A stretch of 64,000 bases of DNA. Origin: Porcincola intestinalis (GTDB lineage Bacteria > Bacillota > Clostridia > Lachnospirales > Lachnospiraceae). Below, in pieces: positions 17,113 through 26,564 of the stretch (the stretch's first letter is position 1; each line of letters starts with the position of its first letter). Under the pieces are notes generated by a model, which saw only the letters and a program-made list of their open reading frames with translations, ran no database searches and had not been told where the DNA came from. A program made the translations under genes and the position numbers. The stretch is taken from contig NZ_VULZ01000014.1 in NCBI RefSeq assembly GCF_009696445.1, positions 33,641 through 97,640 on the forward strand, read 5' to 3'.

Positions 17113-18834
17113 TCAAGCCACACTTGCCTTCTTCTCAAGGCTCTGCTTTCTCATGGTTCTGATGGAATCCACCGCAAGAATCAGCGCCAGTACAACAAGA
17201 AGGACAGCAATGACGGTTCTTGCGACATCCCATCCGAAGTCTGTCGCCGCACCGGACGTCAGCGCGTTCATATTCTTGATGACCGTCTGGATCAGGGATG
17301 TGACCGTGACGCAAAGCATGAAGACCATCGGGATATAAAACATCTTGTTTTTCTTCCCCACCTTGCCGAGCCAGGTTGCAACGGCAAGCAGGCCGACAGC
17401 AGCCAGCAGCTGGTTTGATGCGCCGAACAGCGGCCAGATGTTCATGTACCCGGTCATGCCGAGTCCGACTCCAAGCACCACCGTCAGGATGGAGGAGAAG
17501 TACGGATTGACAAGAACCTTCTTGAAGCCCTTCGCATCTGCGACCGTCTCGCCCGGAGCCAGCCAGAATTCCTGGAACGTATATCTTGCCAGTCTCGTGG
17601 AGGTATCCAGCGAGGTCAGGCAGAAGACAGAAATCGCAAGGATCAGAAGCGAGCGGATAACATTCTCAGCGCCCGAAAGGCCCGGAAGAACCGCAACCAT
17701 CTTCGCGATCCCGATGGAAAATACCTGCATCGGGTTCGTTGTCGTTCCGGATGAGAAATCCTTCCAGAGATAGCCGACTGCGCAGATCGTGCACAGTCCG
17801 AGCACGCACTCGATCAGCATGGAGCCGTAGGCAACCGGCAGCGCATGCTTCTCATTGTCGAGCTGCTTGGATGTCGTGCCGGAAGATACCAGCGAGTGGA
17901 AGCCGGAAATCGCGCCGCAGGCGATCGTGACAAACAGTGCCGGGAACAGATATCCCTGTGTCTTGTTATAGAATCCTGTGAAGGCCGGCATCTGGGAAAT
18001 GCTCGGATGCGCGCCGAAGATCCCGACGACTGCAAGAGCCATCATGAAATACAGCAGGAAGGAGCTCAGGTAGTCTCTGGGCTGAAGCAGGATCCAGACC
18101 GGAACGATGGATGCCGCCGCGATATACACCCCGATCAGAATCATCCATGTCCTGTTATTCAGATAAATCGGATGCCAGTTCAGTCCGATCGCAATGATTG
18201 CGGCAATCGCCACCACACCGGCAATCGTGGACACCAGGAGCGGTGCGTTTCTTCTGTAGATCATGAAGCCAAATGCAATTGCGATAACGATGAACAGAAT
18301 GGAAATCATCGCCGTCGACGCATTGGTCGCGCTCGCCGCCTTGTCCAGGACACCGTTCGTGTAGGTCGCACTGAAGGTTCCGGCAACCATCGAAGAGAAT
18401 GCTGCGATAACCAGAAGCAGGGTCAGATAGGTGAACACCAGAAACAGCTTCTTCATCTTGCTGCCCATGGTATCGCCGATGATCTCGCCGATTGACTGTC
18501 CCTTGTGGCGCAGCGAAGCAAACAGAGCGCCGAAGTCATGCACCCCTCCGAAGAAAATGCCTCCGATCAGGATCCAGAGCATAACCGGCACCCATCCGAA
18601 GACGGCTGCCTGGACCGGTCCGGTAATCGGGCCTGCTCCCGCGATGGATGAGAAATGATGTCCCATCAGCACAGGTGCCTTTGAAGGTACGTAGTCGACG
18701 CCGTCCTGGTATTCGACAGCCGGCGTCTTTCTCGACGGATCGATACCCCATGTCTTCGCGAGCCATCTGCCGTAAAACAGATATCCGCAGGCAAGGACAA
18801 CGATACCGACGAACAGTATCACTGCAGCATTCAT
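17113..18834 (-). CDS. cstA: CstA-family carbon starvation protein / pyruvate-peptide transporter
   Basis: This 573-residue integral membrane protein has about 16 hydrophobic helices. It matches the CstA/BtsT family, whose studied members import pyruvate or, in older work, peptides. The family signature region is clear: GHHFSSIAGAGPITGP near residue 60, then HDFGALFASLRHKGQSIGE near 105. It is at the shorter end of the family. A GAGGAGGG ribosome site precedes the ATG. The unknown gene 19122-19718 lies 287 bases upstream on the same strand, and no obvious terminator stands between them. The T-box leader further upstream could therefore also influence cstA. Substrate is inferred from the family. 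Confidence 0.93.
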   Translation of the reverse strand: MNAAVILFVGIVVLACGYLFYGRWLAKTWGIDPSRKTPAVEYQDGVDYVPSKAPVLMGHHFSSIAGAGPITGPVQAAVFGWVPVMLWILIGGIFFGGVHDFGALFASLRHKGQSIGEIIGDTMGSKMKKLFLVFTYLTLLLVIAAFSSMVAGTFSATYTNGVLDKAASATNASTAMISILFIVIAIAFGFMIYRRNAPLLVSTIAGVVAIAAIIAIGLNWHPIYLNNRTWMILIGVYIAAASIVPVWILLQPRDYLSSFLLYFMMALAVVGIFGAHPSISQMPAFTGFYNKTQGYLFPALFVTIACGAISGFHSLVSSGTTSKQLDNEKHALPVAYGSMLIECVLGLCTICAVGYLWKDFSSGTTTNPMQVFSIGIAKMVAVLPGLSGAENVIRSLLILAISVFCLTSLDTSTRLARYTFQEFWLAPGETVADAKGFKKVLVNPYFSSILTVVLGVGLGMTGYMNIWPLFGASNQLLAAVGLLAVATWLGKVGKKNKMFYIPMVFMLCVTVTSLIQTVIKNMNALTSGAATDFGWDVARTVIAVLLVVLALILAVDSIRTMRKQSLEKKASVA

Positions 18835-19121
18835 TGTGTTTCCCTCCTCTTGTTTCCCTTGCCGTTCCGCTGCCTGCTCTCCATTCTTCTCCTTCAGTCC
18901 CGGATCTGAATGTCCGTGCGGCCGCGCTCCGGCTGTTTCTTTGCTGCCGGTCTCCCGGCTATATCATCAGCGCCTCATGGCGCAGGATGAACCATCTCAT
19001 GACAGGCACTTCTTCCGTCTGTCTTCCATATGACTTTCAGACTGAACGATTTCCATCCGGCCGGAACAGCCGGTACGCCAATCGTACACCAGCCGGCTGA
19101 CTGCCGGCAAAGCAGTGGCAA

Positions 19122-19718
19122 TCACCGGATCAGCTGCCGCAACAGCTTCAGGTTATCATGCCCGCCGAAGTTTGCAGCGGCCTTCCCGCTTCCCAGTGTC
19201 ATCAGGCCAGTGTGGAAATCCATCCATCCGTCGATTGAAAAACGGAAACTCTTGTGCAGCCGGCACTTTTTCAGAAGCTTCTCGGCACCCGGCGTACTTT
19301 CGTCACAGACCACAAGAAGCGTCAGTGTCGTGCACATGTGTCCTTTCCCGGGATGAATCAGCTTCATGCCCTCCTCGTAGACATACTGTTCCAATGTCCG
19401 GTAAGTCTCCTCTGTCAGCTGCGGCATCGAAAAGATATAGCAGTGTTCCCTGCTCTCCGCACTCCAGAGCTCATTCTTCTTCGACAAAACATACTGTGCA
19501 TTGCGCACGGAAAAGTCGCAGCGGCAGATCAGTCCGTCCGGGCCCTCCAGTATCTCAGCTGAGGTCGATTCTGTCTGCTGAGGCGTTGCCCCCGCAGCCT
19601 CCTTCGCCGTTGTCTCTGATCGGGGCGCATTGACGGCTTCCGCAGAGACCCCCGGGATGATGTCGTAGTACCTGCGGTATGAACTGACCAGCTTTTCCAC
19701 ATATTGTCCGCGATCCAT
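19122..19718 (-). CDS. Unknown protein downstream of a T-box leader
   Basis: This 198-residue protein is soluble and I do not recognise its family. The N-terminal 60 residues include a low-complexity Thr/Glu/Ala stretch. The rest (about 65-198) looks like a compact alpha/beta domain with a pair of cysteines (CRCDFS) near 65-67. It is not an aminoacyl-tRNA synthetase, an amino-acid biosynthesis enzyme or a recognisable transporter, yet a complete T-box leader ending about 145 bases upstream should control it by uncharged tRNA. A GGGAGG ribosome site precedes the ATG. cstA follows on the same strand. A link to amino-acid supply is suggested only by context. Confidence 0.75.
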   Translation of the reverse strand: MDRGQYVEKLVSSYRRYYDIIPGVSAEAVNAPRSETTAKEAAGATPQQTESTSAEILEGPDGLICRCDFSVRNAQYVLSKKNELWSAESREHCYIFSMPQLTEETYRTLEQYVYEEGMKLIHPGKGHMCTTLTLLVVCDESTPGAEKLLKKCRLHKSFRFSIDGWMDFHTGLMTLGSGKAAANFGGHDNLKLLRQLIR

Positions 19719-19861
19719 ACGGCATACCTCCCTTCCGTTTTTACGCTGGTCCCTGCGTCCCCTCGCTGCCTGGCGCTTATTTCTGCTGTCCGGCTTTCTT
19801 CCCTGCTGCGAACAGGTGCATCGCTGTGAATGCAGTCAGCAGCTCTCGGGGCTGATCCACT

Positions 19862-20222
19862 AAAAAAAGCCCCCGCCTGCACATAAACCTGCACTGTGCA
19901 AAGGCGGAGACTTTCATCTTCGTGGTACCACTTTGCTTGCTGCCAAGGGCAACCTCTCTGTCTGTCGCGGATATCCGCTGCGTCTGCTGCGGAGGATCCT
20001 GAAACAGCTCATCATATAACGGTGATCACCGGCGGCATCTACTTCATCTGCCAGGACGATATGAACCCCGCCCGGCATCCGGTTCAATGTGCTGCTCGCA
20101 GATGAGACTCATCCGAACTTCCCATACCGCTTCTCAGCACCCGCGGCTCTCTGTGATGTTCCACTCGTGAGCATGTTCTGGTCATTGCATTTCTCAGTTG
20201 TCTGTCGGCTCTTTCGAGCTTG
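19862..20222 (-). ncRNA. T-box leader (tRNA-sensing riboswitch) with terminator
   Basis: The minus-strand transcript has the hallmarks of a T-box. A stem I distal part carries the AGAGAGCC...GCTGAGAAGCGG bulge pattern (near 20147-20125). The conserved T-box reads AAGTGGTACCACG (19921-19933). An intrinsic terminator follows, with CCGCCTTTGCAC pairing to GTGCAGGCGG and then TTTTTTT (19862-19911). The specifier region reads GGATGAGTCTCATCTGCGAG; the most natural codon placement is CUC (Leu), but UCA (Ser) or CAU (His) are possible by a shift of one or two bases. The element has its own promoter at 20229-20257. Confidence 0.9.
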
Positions 20223-20228
20223 AACAGA

Positions 20229-20257
20229 ATGATACCACCTGTTAATCCTTTTGTAAA
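20229..20257 (-). promoter_or_regulatory. Promoter of the T-box transcript
   Basis: The minus strand reads TTTACA (20252-20257), 17 bases, TATCAT (20229-20234), a good sigma-A match. The start point would be near 20222, giving a leader of about 360 bases to the terminator. Confidence 0.75.
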
Positions 20258-20405
20258 CCAAACGTTTTTCTAATTTTGCAGTGTTCTCATGAATTATTTC
20301 GGCATCTGTGCAGATAATTCTCTGTGCGGTTCTCCCGCGCCCATCTGCCTGACGCCGTTAAACCGTTCGTGCTGAATCATGCGCGCTTCCGACAAGGCCC
20401 GGATC

Positions 20406-22448
20406 TTACACCGTTCCCCACTGGTATACGGTCCTGCCGTCAGCCTCCTCCGAAAACGGTCCGGGAAGCGGAGCTGCCCCTCTGTGCGCACCGAAGTAGT
20501 CCTCATTGAAGACGATTCTGCTGCCATCCGGGTTCTCAAACCGCTCTTCCGGCTCAAAGGCTTTCCCAAGCGTATCTGAGTCAACGATGGCGTCCGTGAA
20601 GCCCGACTGTCTCAGCCATTCTCCGATGTTCGTTCTCAGGATGACGCTGCCATCCCGCTCCTCCACATCCGCATAAGGCGCCTCCGGGAGCATTGACGCA
20701 TCAGGGATGCAGCTACTTTTCTCATGAGTCCATGCCTCTGCCCCGTTCAGATAGAAGTTCCCCTCAGACCAGACCGGAAGCTTGTCAAAATGATGCGGCT
20801 CAAGCTTCTTCATATCCGGAACATCCGAGTCCATATCGAACCAACTGATCCATTCCTCATAGGTCGGATAGCTGTCGAACACTGCCGTCCCCACCTTCCG
20901 GTTGTCCCAGTCCGCTGCGCCCGGCTCACTGTCGCTGGCATTGAGATAGTCCGCGGACGGCCATTTCTGCAAAAATACGTTGTTGTAGAAGCGGTCATCC
21001 CCGTGCAGGATGGTCATGAAGCCCATGACCTCCGTCCGGTGCGGGATGTGGTACGGAGTGTAGCGCTGTCTCAGCAGGCCGTCCACGATCGCATCTGTTC
21101 CACCTCCCACGACGGTAAAGGCACCGCAGATGAGATTGTGCACCATCGCGACCCCCTCTGTCGCAAATCGGAGCGAGACATCGGAGAGCAGGATGTTGTT
21201 GTCGATCAGCGTCGGTCCGTGGCCAACCTCGACGAACAGATCCTGGCTGCACATGCCGCCCGGAAGCCGCTTTGCCCCCTCAGGCGCCTGATTGCGGTAC
21301 AGCAGGTTCTGCGTGATCCTCGTTCCCTGTGCCTCCCAGTCGCACCAGATGCCCATCGTGCAGTCATGGATCCAGTTTCTCCTGATCGTCACATCGATGG
21401 CTGCATGCATCTTGATGCCCGCAATCTCCGCGCCGCCAAGCTCCATCATATTGTTGATATGGTGAATATGGTTGTCCTCAATCACGCTGAAGACACCGCC
21501 CATGCGGCCGATGATTCCGCCCTGCTCGCAGTCATGGATGTTGTTGCGGCGGATGATATGGCTTCCGATCTTTTCCTTCAGCCAGCCATAATACTGTCCT
21601 CTGCAGACCGCGTCGCGCTCCATCTGAGTCGGACTCTTCACGTGTTTTGTCGTAAAGTAATGGTCATTCTCCGGGTCATAGTACTTGCCCAGTCCGATGC
21701 CGGAGCACTTGCTGTTCGAGATCTCGCAGTCCTCGATGATCCACCCCTTTGACCAGTGCGGACCGATCATGCAGTCCTGGAAAGCGGCCGGCGGTGCCCA
21801 GGTCGTCGCAGCCTTTGTCACCACGAAACCGGAGACTGTGATGTACCCGATCCCCTCCTGCTGCGGCATGAAGCACTCTCTGCGAACATTGATCTCCACA
21901 TTTTCCTTGTTCGGGTCCTTGTCCTGGAAATTTGCATAGAAGACCGTCTCATCTCCGTCCTGCTCCGCGTACCACTGGTAAACAGACTCCTCCGGCCGCC
22001 AGGAGTACGGGCTTTTCTCCGCCTTCAGGCAGTCCTCCAGCGTCCTCGCCTCATACAGCATCCGGTCATTCAGGTAGACCGCTCCGGTGTGTCTGCCCTT
22101 TCCGGCAAAGTACCAGTCGCCGTAGACATAGGTCGTATACGGGTTGTAGTCCCCGAAGATGCCGTTCCTGACGCGTGCTGTCCAGACAGTTCCCTGATAC
22201 CGCTCCCAGTCTTCCAGCTTCTCCGCGCCGGTGATCACTGCACCGAGCTTTTTCTCGCTCCTGTAGATAATCCGTGCGTCCGGGCGCCCGGCGTTCTTCG
22301 GGTCTACATACTCGCGGTACACCCCGGGTGCCACAACAACCTCATCTCCAGGCTTCGCCACACTCGCGGCATCCTGAATATGCCGGAACGGCCTGTTCTC
22401 ACTGCCGTCTCCCTGAAATGAGGCAGCAGCGTTGACATAGTAAATCAT
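20406..22448 (-). CDS. GH120 beta-xylosidase (first copy)
   Basis: This 680-residue right-handed parallel beta-helix protein resembles the GH120 xylosidases, such as Thermoanaerobacterium XylC, along its full length. Those enzymes release xylose from xylo-oligosaccharides. The two catalytic segments are present: DWEAQGTR with the nucleophile Asp at 370, and FVEVGHGP with the acid/base Glu at 407. Other family blocks include YANFQ, ENVEINVRR and WAPP. No signal peptide is visible, so it acts on imported oligosaccharides in the cytoplasm. A paralogue of 672 residues lies at 23660-25678 with a dehydrogenase between. The region between catalytic residues is about 14 residues longer than in XylC. 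Assignment is from memory of family sequence, not a search. Confidence 0.88.
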   Translation of the reverse strand: MIYYVNAAASFQGDGSENRPFRHIQDAASVAKPGDEVVVAPGVYREYVDPKNAGRPDARIIYRSEKKLGAVITGAEKLEDWERYQGTVWTARVRNGIFGDYNPYTTYVYGDWYFAGKGRHTGAVYLNDRMLYEARTLEDCLKAEKSPYSWRPEESVYQWYAEQDGDETVFYANFQDKDPNKENVEINVRRECFMPQQEGIGYITVSGFVVTKAATTWAPPAAFQDCMIGPHWSKGWIIEDCEISNSKCSGIGLGKYYDPENDHYFTTKHVKSPTQMERDAVCRGQYYGWLKEKIGSHIIRRNNIHDCEQGGIIGRMGGVFSVIEDNHIHHINNMMELGGAEIAGIKMHAAIDVTIRRNWIHDCTMGIWCDWEAQGTRITQNLLYRNQAPEGAKRLPGGMCSQDLFVEVGHGPTLIDNNILLSDVSLRFATEGVAMVHNLICGAFTVVGGGTDAIVDGLLRQRYTPYHIPHRTEVMGFMTILHGDDRFYNNVFLQKWPSADYLNASDSEPGAADWDNRKVGTAVFDSYPTYEEWISWFDMDSDVPDMKKLEPHHFDKLPVWSEGNFYLNGAEAWTHEKSSCIPDASMLPEAPYADVEERDGSVILRTNIGEWLRQSGFTDAIVDSDTLGKAFEPEERFENPDGSRIVFNEDYFGAHRGAAPLPGPFSEEADGRTVYQWGTV

Positions 22449-22460
22449 CCGTATCTCCCT

Positions 22461-23513
22461 TCACCCCTTGACCTTGATCACTGCCTTGACCAGATCCGTC
22501 CGATTATTGACACATTCCTGATAGGCATCATCGATATGATCGAAGTCAAACTCATGTGTGACAATCTGCTTGACATCAATGGCTCCCTTTGCAACTGCAG
22601 CAATCGCCTTCGGGAAGATATTTCTGTATCTGAAAACAGATTTGATTGTCAGTTCCTTATCCATGATCTGCGCAAAGCTATAGCTGATGTCTGACTGAAC
22701 AGAAATCCCTACCAGAACAACGACACCGCCGCGCCTTGCAAGATAAGGTGTCTGCTGAATGCAGACTGCAGCCCCGCTCGTCTCAAAGACCTTGTCTGCC
22801 CCGCGTCCCCCGGTCAGTTCGGCAACACGCTCCAGCACATTCTCCTTCCCGCTGTTGATCACAACGTCTGCGCCCAGCTCTTTTGCCTTGTTAAGTCTGG
22901 CCTCCACGATATCCGCTACGATAATCTGCCCTGCTCCGTGAGCCTTCGCTGACAGAAGCGTGCAAAGTCCGATGCACCCGCTCCCCAGAATGACCACGGT
23001 ATCTCCGACGCCAACGCCGCCCTGGTTCGCCGCGTGAAAACCGACAGACAGCGGTTCGATCAATGCGCCTTCCTTTGTGCTGACATTGTCAGGAAGCTTG
23101 AAGCACCAGTCTGCGGGATGCTCGATGAATTCCTCGTTACAGCCGGGAACCGGCGGGGTAGCGAGAAACTGTACATCCGGGCACAGATTATAATATCCGG
23201 TTTTGCAGAACTCACAATGTCCGCAGGTGACACCCGGCTCCAGCGCAACCCGGTCTCCAACCTGAAGATTTGTGACGCCCTCTCCAACCTCGACAACTGT
23301 TCCTGCCGCCTCATGCCCCAGCATATAATCCTGCGTCAGGTCAACTGTATAAGCGCCAACCTTACCGGCATGATAATAATGAATATCTGACCCGCAGATC
23401 CCGATGTATTCCAATGCTACAACTACATTTCCCGGTCCCGCAGCAGGTTTTTCAATCTCTTTGATGATCATATGATCAAGCCCTCTCATGAAGGCTCCCT
23501 TCTGAGTTGCCAT
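22461..23513 (-). CDS. Zinc-dependent polyol (xylitol/sorbitol) dehydrogenase
   Basis: This 350-residue medium-chain dehydrogenase oxidises a polyol to a ketose with NAD. Catalytic-zinc residues sit in GICGSDIHYYH and GHEAAG. The full four-cysteine structural zinc loop (CGHCEFC...C) is present around residues 95-110. The nucleotide-binding motif is GSGCIGL. It resembles sorbitol and xylitol dehydrogenases most. The longer open frame begins at 23573, but the ATG at 23513 is chosen because GAGGAA lies 7 bases before it. It sits 12 bases before the GH120 copy at 20406-22448 and after the other GH120 copy, so a place in pentose/polyol use is likely. Exact substrate is not decidable. Confidence 0.9.
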   Translation of the reverse strand: MATQKGAFMRGLDHMIIKEIEKPAAGPGNVVVALEYIGICGSDIHYYHAGKVGAYTVDLTQDYMLGHEAAGTVVEVGEGVTNLQVGDRVALEPGVTCGHCEFCKTGYYNLCPDVQFLATPPVPGCNEEFIEHPADWCFKLPDNVSTKEGALIEPLSVGFHAANQGGVGVGDTVVILGSGCIGLCTLLSAKAHGAGQIIVADIVEARLNKAKELGADVVINSGKENVLERVAELTGGRGADKVFETSGAAVCIQQTPYLARRGGVVVLVGISVQSDISYSFAQIMDKELTIKSVFRYRNIFPKAIAAVAKGAIDVKQIVTHEFDFDHIDDAYQECVNNRTDLVKAVIKVKG

Positions 23514-23659
23514 CTTTTTATTCCTCGCTTTCTCTCTTGTCATTCTGATCAGCAGCCCCTGCCTTCCAGGCACTGCTCAGGCTTATTACACCCTCCATAT
23601 CAGCCATGCCCCTGTTTTCCGGCATCATCTCACGTTCATTCCCGGCAGGCTGCCATTTT

Positions 23660-25678
23660 TCAGAAGACAATCATTTCATCCTGAATCTCCGCAAATGGTC
23701 CTGCAGCCGGCTCGATTCCTCTTGGATGATCGAAATAATCCAGGTTAAATACAATTGGCTTTCCATCCGGCTCCTCGAACCGCTGTTCAGGTTCAAACGC
23801 CATCCCAAGTGTATCGGTCGAAACCACCGGGCATGTTCCCGTCGGAAGAGCTCTCATCAGGTCCGTCCTCAGCACCATCTGCCCCTGTTCCGATTCCAGA
23901 AGTTCAATGTGCACCTGATGTTCTCTGTCCACAATGGCACCCGATTCATGATTGAAAGGCTGCGCTCCGTTGAAGTAGAGATTGCCGCTTGTCATTACCG
24001 GAAGATGGTCATAGTAGAAATCCCGGCACACGCCATCCTGTCCATGATAGCCCGCAAAGGTCTCCTTATACATCTCTAAATCCGGATAATCGTCATAGGG
24101 CTTCGTTCCGCAGACAAACTGATATTCATTCCGACCATAAACGTCGTGTTCCTCTGCATAGGCAATATAGTCCTTCCGGATCGGTCTCTGGACAAATATA
24201 TTGTTGTAGAAACGGGCATCTCCGTGAAGAATCGTCATGAACCCTGCCACATCTGTTCCGTGCGGCACATGGTATGGTGTATAGCGGTTTGTCGGGAACT
24301 TCTTCCCACCGTTGTCTGTTCCGCCGCCTACCCATGTAAATGACCCGCAGATCAGATTATGGACAAATGCGATCCCCTGCGCGCTGATTCTTGCCGCGCA
24401 GTCCGACAGCAGAAGATTGTTGTCAACCAGAGTCGGACCGTGAGAAACCTCTATGAACAGATCCTCGCCGAGCGACAGACCTGTTCCGATTCTGGTTCCT
24501 TCCGGTGTCGTGTTGTCGTGGAACAGGTTCTGTGTAACCCTTGTCCCCTGGGCCTCCCAGTCCAGCCAGATTCCTCTTGTACAATGATGAATATGATTTC
24601 TCCGGTAGGTCACATCAATGGCGGCATGCATCTTGATTCCGCCGATCTCGGCTCCGGTAAGATCCTGCTTGTTGTTGATGTGGTGAATCTCGTTGTCCTC
24701 AATCAGAGAAAAAACACCGCCAAGATGGCCGACGATTCCCGTCTGTCCGCAGTCATGAATATTGCAGCGCCTGACCACGTGGGAACCGACTGTTTCCCTT
24801 GACCATCCTTCCCGCTGCGCCTGGCAGACACAGTCCCTTTGGGTCTGCGTCCCGTCCTTGAAAAACCAGGTCGACCACTTATTTTCATTTCCCTTCTGAA
24901 GATACTTTCCGAGGGAAATACCGCTGCATCTTGAGTCTGAAATCTCGCAGTCCTCTATAATCCAGCCCTTTGACCAGTGTGGCCCGACCATCCCGTCCTG
25001 GAATGCTGTCGGTGGCGCCCATTGTGTCGCCGCCTGACGGATTACAAATCCAGAGAGCGTAATATAGCTAATTCCCTCCTTTGATGGGAAGAAGCACCGC
25101 CGCCTCACATTGATTTCCACATTCTCTTTGTTCGGATCAGCCCCCTGAAAATTTGCATAGATCAGTGTTTCATCTTTCTGCCCGTCCTGGCAGGTATACC
25201 ACTTGTGTTTTGTAAATGGAACATCCCAGGATTCTTCATAGAAAACCGGGTGAAGCACTTCGTCAAGCGAGGGTACCTCATACATAGCTTTTCCGTTCAG
25301 ATAAAGTTCTCCCGTATGAACTGGCTGTGTTGCAAAGTACCAGTCTCCCTTTACGGGCGTTGTATATGGATTGTAATCTCCGAACACCCCGTTGGAGATA
25401 TGTGCAAGATAGGTATCTCCCTCATAGTGTTCCCAGCGACCTGTCTTTTCAGCTCCTGTGATGATTGCTTTTCCCTTTTCCAGAGAGCGGTAGGTGATGC
25501 GGTGCCTGTCGTCTGTACCGCCCACTGCTGGATCTACCTCTTCACGATAGACGCCCGGAAGGACCGAAATCACATCCCCCGGCACCGCACAAGCCGCAGC
25601 TTCCCCGATGGTTCTGAATGGGTGATTTCTGGAGCCATCGCCCGATCTGAGTGCGGTTGATGATACAAAATATTCCAT
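23660..25678 (-). CDS. GH120 beta-xylosidase (second copy)
   Basis: This 672-residue beta-helix glycosidase is of the same family as the gene at 20406-22448. It keeps the nucleophile Asp373 (LDWEAQGTR) and acid/base Glu410 (FIEVSHGP). It shares the blocks YANFQGADPNKENVEINVRR and QWAPPTAFQ, which are close to characterised GH120 xylosidases. No signal peptide is seen. It directly follows the transporter genes, 43 bases from the MalG-type permease start being upstream of it in the reverse order. The two copies are clearly diverged, most in the 130-165 and 255-295 loops that shape the active-site rim, suggesting different linkage or side-chain preference. Cytoplasmic release of xylose from imported xylo-oligosaccharides is the inferred role. 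Confidence 0.88.
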   Translation of the reverse strand: MEYFVSSTALRSGDGSRNHPFRTIGEAAACAVPGDVISVLPGVYREEVDPAVGGTDDRHRITYRSLEKGKAIITGAEKTGRWEHYEGDTYLAHISNGVFGDYNPYTTPVKGDWYFATQPVHTGELYLNGKAMYEVPSLDEVLHPVFYEESWDVPFTKHKWYTCQDGQKDETLIYANFQGADPNKENVEINVRRRCFFPSKEGISYITLSGFVIRQAATQWAPPTAFQDGMVGPHWSKGWIIEDCEISDSRCSGISLGKYLQKGNENKWSTWFFKDGTQTQRDCVCQAQREGWSRETVGSHVVRRCNIHDCGQTGIVGHLGGVFSLIEDNEIHHINNKQDLTGAEIGGIKMHAAIDVTYRRNHIHHCTRGIWLDWEAQGTRVTQNLFHDNTTPEGTRIGTGLSLGEDLFIEVSHGPTLVDNNLLLSDCAARISAQGIAFVHNLICGSFTWVGGGTDNGGKKFPTNRYTPYHVPHGTDVAGFMTILHGDARFYNNIFVQRPIRKDYIAYAEEHDVYGRNEYQFVCGTKPYDDYPDLEMYKETFAGYHGQDGVCRDFYYDHLPVMTSGNLYFNGAQPFNHESGAIVDREHQVHIELLESEQGQMVLRTDLMRALPTGTCPVVSTDTLGMAFEPEQRFEEPDGKPIVFNLDYFDHPRGIEPAAGPFAEIQDEMIVF

Positions 25679-25721
25679 GTTGTCTCCCTGTTTGAATGAC
25701 TTTTGGACCTGCTGTTCGCAT

Positions 25722-26561
25722 TCATCCCTTGACGGCGCCCGCCATCATGCCCTTGATCAGCTTGTCCTGTCCGAAAATGAATACAATGATCATCGGCAGG
25801 ATCGATATGAACAGCACCGTCAGAATCATCGGTGTATTCATGGTGTACTGCCCCTGGAACTCATTGACAGCAAGCGGAAGCGTTCTGTTAGCTGCGCTCT
25901 GTGTCAATGTCAAAGCAAAGCTGAATTCATTCCAGATATTGACGCCATCATAGATGACAAGTGTTGCCAGGCCTGGCTTCACAAGCGGAAGCATCACTTT
26001 TCCAAACATCTGATATCTGCCGCAGCCGTCAATCTCCGCCGCTTCCTCCAGCTCCTTCGGGATCGTTGCCATGAAGGTTGTCAGAATGAATACAGAAATC
26101 GGAAGATTGAATGCCACATATGGTCCGATCAATGCCCAGATACTATCGTACAGGCCTGTTTTCACACTCATCAGATACAGTGGAAGAAGCGTGATATGAA
26201 TCGGAATCGACATGCAGGCAACGATGAATCCATGTATCGGTTTGTTCATCCTGAACTTCCATCTGGAAAGCGGATAGGAAGCAAACGCACTGAATGAAAG
26301 AAGGATCACCAGCGTAACGACCAGAACAACCAGGGAATTCAGAATGTATCTCCAGATTCTTCCGGATTCAAACAGGGCTTTGTAATTGCCCAGATAAAAT
26401 CCTTCCGGAAGTGCAAATACCCCATTGTTCATCATTTCAAACTGCTGCTTAAACGTGCTCATGATCAGAAAGACCAGAGGGGTCAGACAGATCAGGAACC
26501 AGAGAACCACCAGAACCGCAACAATGATGGATGACGGTCTGAACTTTTTCTTTGAATTCAT
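25722..26561 (-). CDS. Xylo-oligosaccharide ABC permease, MalG-type
   Basis: This 279-residue CUT1 permease has six transmembrane helices and an EAA loop (ELEEAAEIDGCGRYQMF, near residues 185-201). Together with the upstream MalF/UgpA-type subunit it forms the channel. The two genes are 3 bases apart. As in the malto-oligosaccharide operon there is no dedicated ATPase, so a shared MsmK-type ATPase is expected. Substrate is inferred from the GH120 enzymes in the same run of genes. Confidence 0.92.
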   Translation of the reverse strand: MNSKKKFRPSSIIVAVLVVLWFLICLTPLVFLIMSTFKQQFEMMNNGVFALPEGFYLGNYKALFESGRIWRYILNSLVVLVVTLVILLSFSAFASYPLSRWKFRMNKPIHGFIVACMSIPIHITLLPLYLMSVKTGLYDSIWALIGPYVAFNLPISVFILTTFMATIPKELEEAAEIDGCGRYQMFGKVMLPLVKPGLATLVIYDGVNIWNEFSFALTLTQSAANRTLPLAVNEFQGQYTMNTPMILTVLFISILPMIIVFIFGQDKLIKGMMAGAVKG

Positions 26562-26564
26562 GAC

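Noticed and set aside
19529..19894. 121-codon minus-strand frame starting in the T-box terminator
   Set aside because: Overlaps the better-supported gene at 19122-19718 in another frame and begins inside the terminator stem.
20406..25678. Beta-helix proteins as pectate lyases or polysaccharide lyases
   Set aside because: Fold alone would allow it, but the DWEAQGTR and EVxHGP catalytic blocks and full-length pattern fit GH120 xylosidases better.
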